From the NCBI GenBank assembly GCA_904502215.1, contig CAJGDQ010000067.1:1-5980 (forward strand): 5,980 bases of DNA, given 5' to 3'. Shown piece after piece: positions 5,635 through 5,980 of this stretch. The stretch's first letter is position 1. Every line of letters starts with the position of its first letter. Source of the DNA: Clostridiaceae bacterium (GTDB lineage: Bacteria; Bacillota; Clostridia; Oscillospirales; Acutalibacteraceae). The notes below the pieces were generated by a model that worked only from the letters and a program-made list of their open reading frames with translations, made no database searches and was not told the origin of the DNA. Both the position numbers and the translations under genes were made by a program.

Positions 5635-5682
5635 ATGCGTAATTCGTAATGCGTAATTCGTAATTCGTAATGCGTAATTCGG
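5634..5682 (+). repeat. Seven tandem heptamers AATKCGT
   Basis: Seven uninterrupted 7-bp units run from 5634: AATGCGT, AATTCGT, AATGCGT, AATTCGT, AATTCGT, AATGCGT, AATTCGG. Only the fourth base varies (G or T), except for a final G in the last unit. The tract begins on the last base of the rnpB terminator and ends about 13 bp before the next promoter. It contains no gene; a simple-sequence tract able to change length by slippage is the plainest reading. Confidence 0.93.
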
Positions 5683-5694
5683 AATTAATTTATA

Positions 5695-5723
5695 TTGTAA
5701 ATTAAAAAATATTGTGCTATAAT
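5695..5723 (+). promoter_or_regulatory. Sigma-A promoter of the structured leader RNA and HTH gene
   Basis: TTGTAA (5695-5700) and a perfect TATAAT (5718-5723) are spaced by 17 bp, with an extended -10 TG at 5715-5716. Initiation is expected near G5730. No other promoter is seen before the HTH gene at 5891. Confidence 0.85.
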
Positions 5724-5729
5724 GATTTT

Positions 5730-5873
5730 GCTACACGAATTTAAAAGTTTCCATACGGGGGATAATACCTTGGTAAAAGGTGTTTTCCTCTTGTTCCCGT
5801 ATGGAGCAATTCGTGTAGCAACGACTGAGGACAAACACTTTTTCGGTGCGTGACTTCGGTTGCGCACTTTTTT
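5730..5873 (+). ncRNA. Unclassified structured leader RNA (putative transcription attenuator) upstream of HTH gene
   Basis: This is a predicted transcript of about 144 nt between a strong promoter and an intrinsic terminator. The main hairpin has a closing stem of 14 bp, TTGCTACACGAATT (5728-5741) with AATTCGTGTAGCAA (5808-5821), the first two bases possibly lying upstream of the start site. Then come an asymmetric bulge (5742-5748), a stem CCATACGGG (5751-5759) with CCCGTATGG (5796-5804), a 7-nt 3' bulge (5789-5795), and an apical 12-bp stem with one mismatch (5760-5771 with 5777-5788, loop GGTAA). A single-stranded linker (5822-5845) leads to the terminator hairpin. No reading frame of note lies inside. 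It does not match SRP RNA, tmRNA or any riboswitch I can recall; 6S RNA was considered but the bubble is too small on the 3' side. The downstream gene has no other visible promoter, so a cis-acting leader is the favoured reading; a separate small RNA is the alternative. Confidence 0.7.
5846..5873 (+). terminator. UUCG-loop intrinsic terminator in the HTH leader
   Basis: GTGCGTGAC (5846-5854) pairs with GTTGCGCAC (5859-5867), with two G-U pairs, around a TTCG tetraloop, followed by six T (5868-5873). It ends 7 nt before the SD GGGGGA (5880-5885) of the HTH gene, so expression of that gene requires read-through. Confidence 0.93.
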
Positions 5874-5890
5874 AATTTCGGGGGATAAAT

Positions 5891-5980
5891 ATGAATGAGA
5901 TAAATAAAAGAATTAAGTATTATAGAAAAAGAAACGGATATACCCAAGAAGAGCTTGCAAAAGCTATAGGAATGAAAAGC
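5891..5980 (+). CDS. Xre-family helix-turn-helix regulator, N-terminal 30 residues (3' end outside window)
   Basis: ATG 5891 is preceded by SD GGGGGA (5880-5885) at 5-nt spacing. The 30 residues visible start MNEINKRIKYYRKRNGYTQE and continue with ELAKAIGMKS. This is the first part of a Cro/C1-type HTH domain: helix 1 with the IKYYRKRNG pattern, the TQEELAKAIG helix 2, and the beginning of the turn to the recognition helix. Such proteins bind DNA as dimers. The effector domain, if any, lies beyond the right edge, so its regulon and relatives (SinR-like, phage repressor-like, toxin-linked) cannot be told. It lies directly downstream of the structured leader and its terminator, which suggests control by transcription attenuation. 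A second ATG at 5895 is out of frame. Confidence 0.9.
   Translation, partial: MNEINKRIKYYRKRNGYTQEELAKAIGMKS

Noticed and set aside
5730..5873. 6S RNA, SRP RNA or a known riboswitch for the structured leader
   Set aside because: The long hairpin recalls 6S, but the would-be central bubble is one-sided (about 7-9 nt on the 5' side, 1-3 nt on the 3' side) and the RNA is short. The SRP domain IV motif (GGAAG...AGCAG) is absent. No riboswitch core I know is present. A covariance search would settle it.
5685..5947. Two short - strand open frames over the leader and HTH start
   Set aside because: They run through the inverted repeats and terminator of the leader, have no SD, and oppose a clear HTH domain.

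Overview
The window looks like chromosomal core sequence from an endospore-forming, low-GC Firmicute of the class Clostridia, possibly an uncultured gut lineage. The evidence is AT-rich intergenic DNA, strong Shine-Dalgarno (SD) sequences, a YtfJ sporulation protein next to a DacF-type D,D-carboxypeptidase and RluB (a familiar clostridial gene order), a G5/M23 cell-wall endopeptidase, and a type A RNase P RNA. No insertion sequence, CRISPR array or prophage gene was seen.

Left part (1-2540, + strand): an operon reading out of the left edge. It holds the end of ytfJ, a penicillin-binding-type D-Ala-D-Ala carboxypeptidase, the 23S rRNA pseudouridine synthase RluB, and a small degenerate GNAT-like protein with a cysteine-rich tail. 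The last three genes are tightly packed (0-nt gap, then a 4-nt ATGA overlap). A hairpin with a GAAA loop at 2504-2529 ends the operon and also serves the convergent gene.

Middle part (2535-4996, - strand): a membrane-anchored G5/M23 peptidase and, upstream of it, a P-loop ATPase that resembles the PRK06851 proteins of spore formers. The 155-bp gap between them is dense. The ATPase terminator overlaps a good sigma-A promoter for the peptidase, a second hairpin sits at the expected mRNA 5' end, and the SD is placed for an ATT codon rather than the TTG start usually called.

Right part (4997-5890) is essentially non-coding. It holds six consecutive near-perfect stem-loops (5033-5201), rnpB with a canonical promoter and terminator, seven tandem heptamers, and a second strong promoter. 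That promoter drives a highly structured RNA of about 144 nt ending in a UUCG-loop terminator, which stops 7 nt before the SD of an Xre-family HTH gene cut by the right edge. This arrangement suggests a transcription-attenuation leader controlling the regulator.

The best candidates for something undescribed are the structured leader before the HTH gene, the six-hairpin array, and the duplicated ATPase whose second P-loop has decayed.
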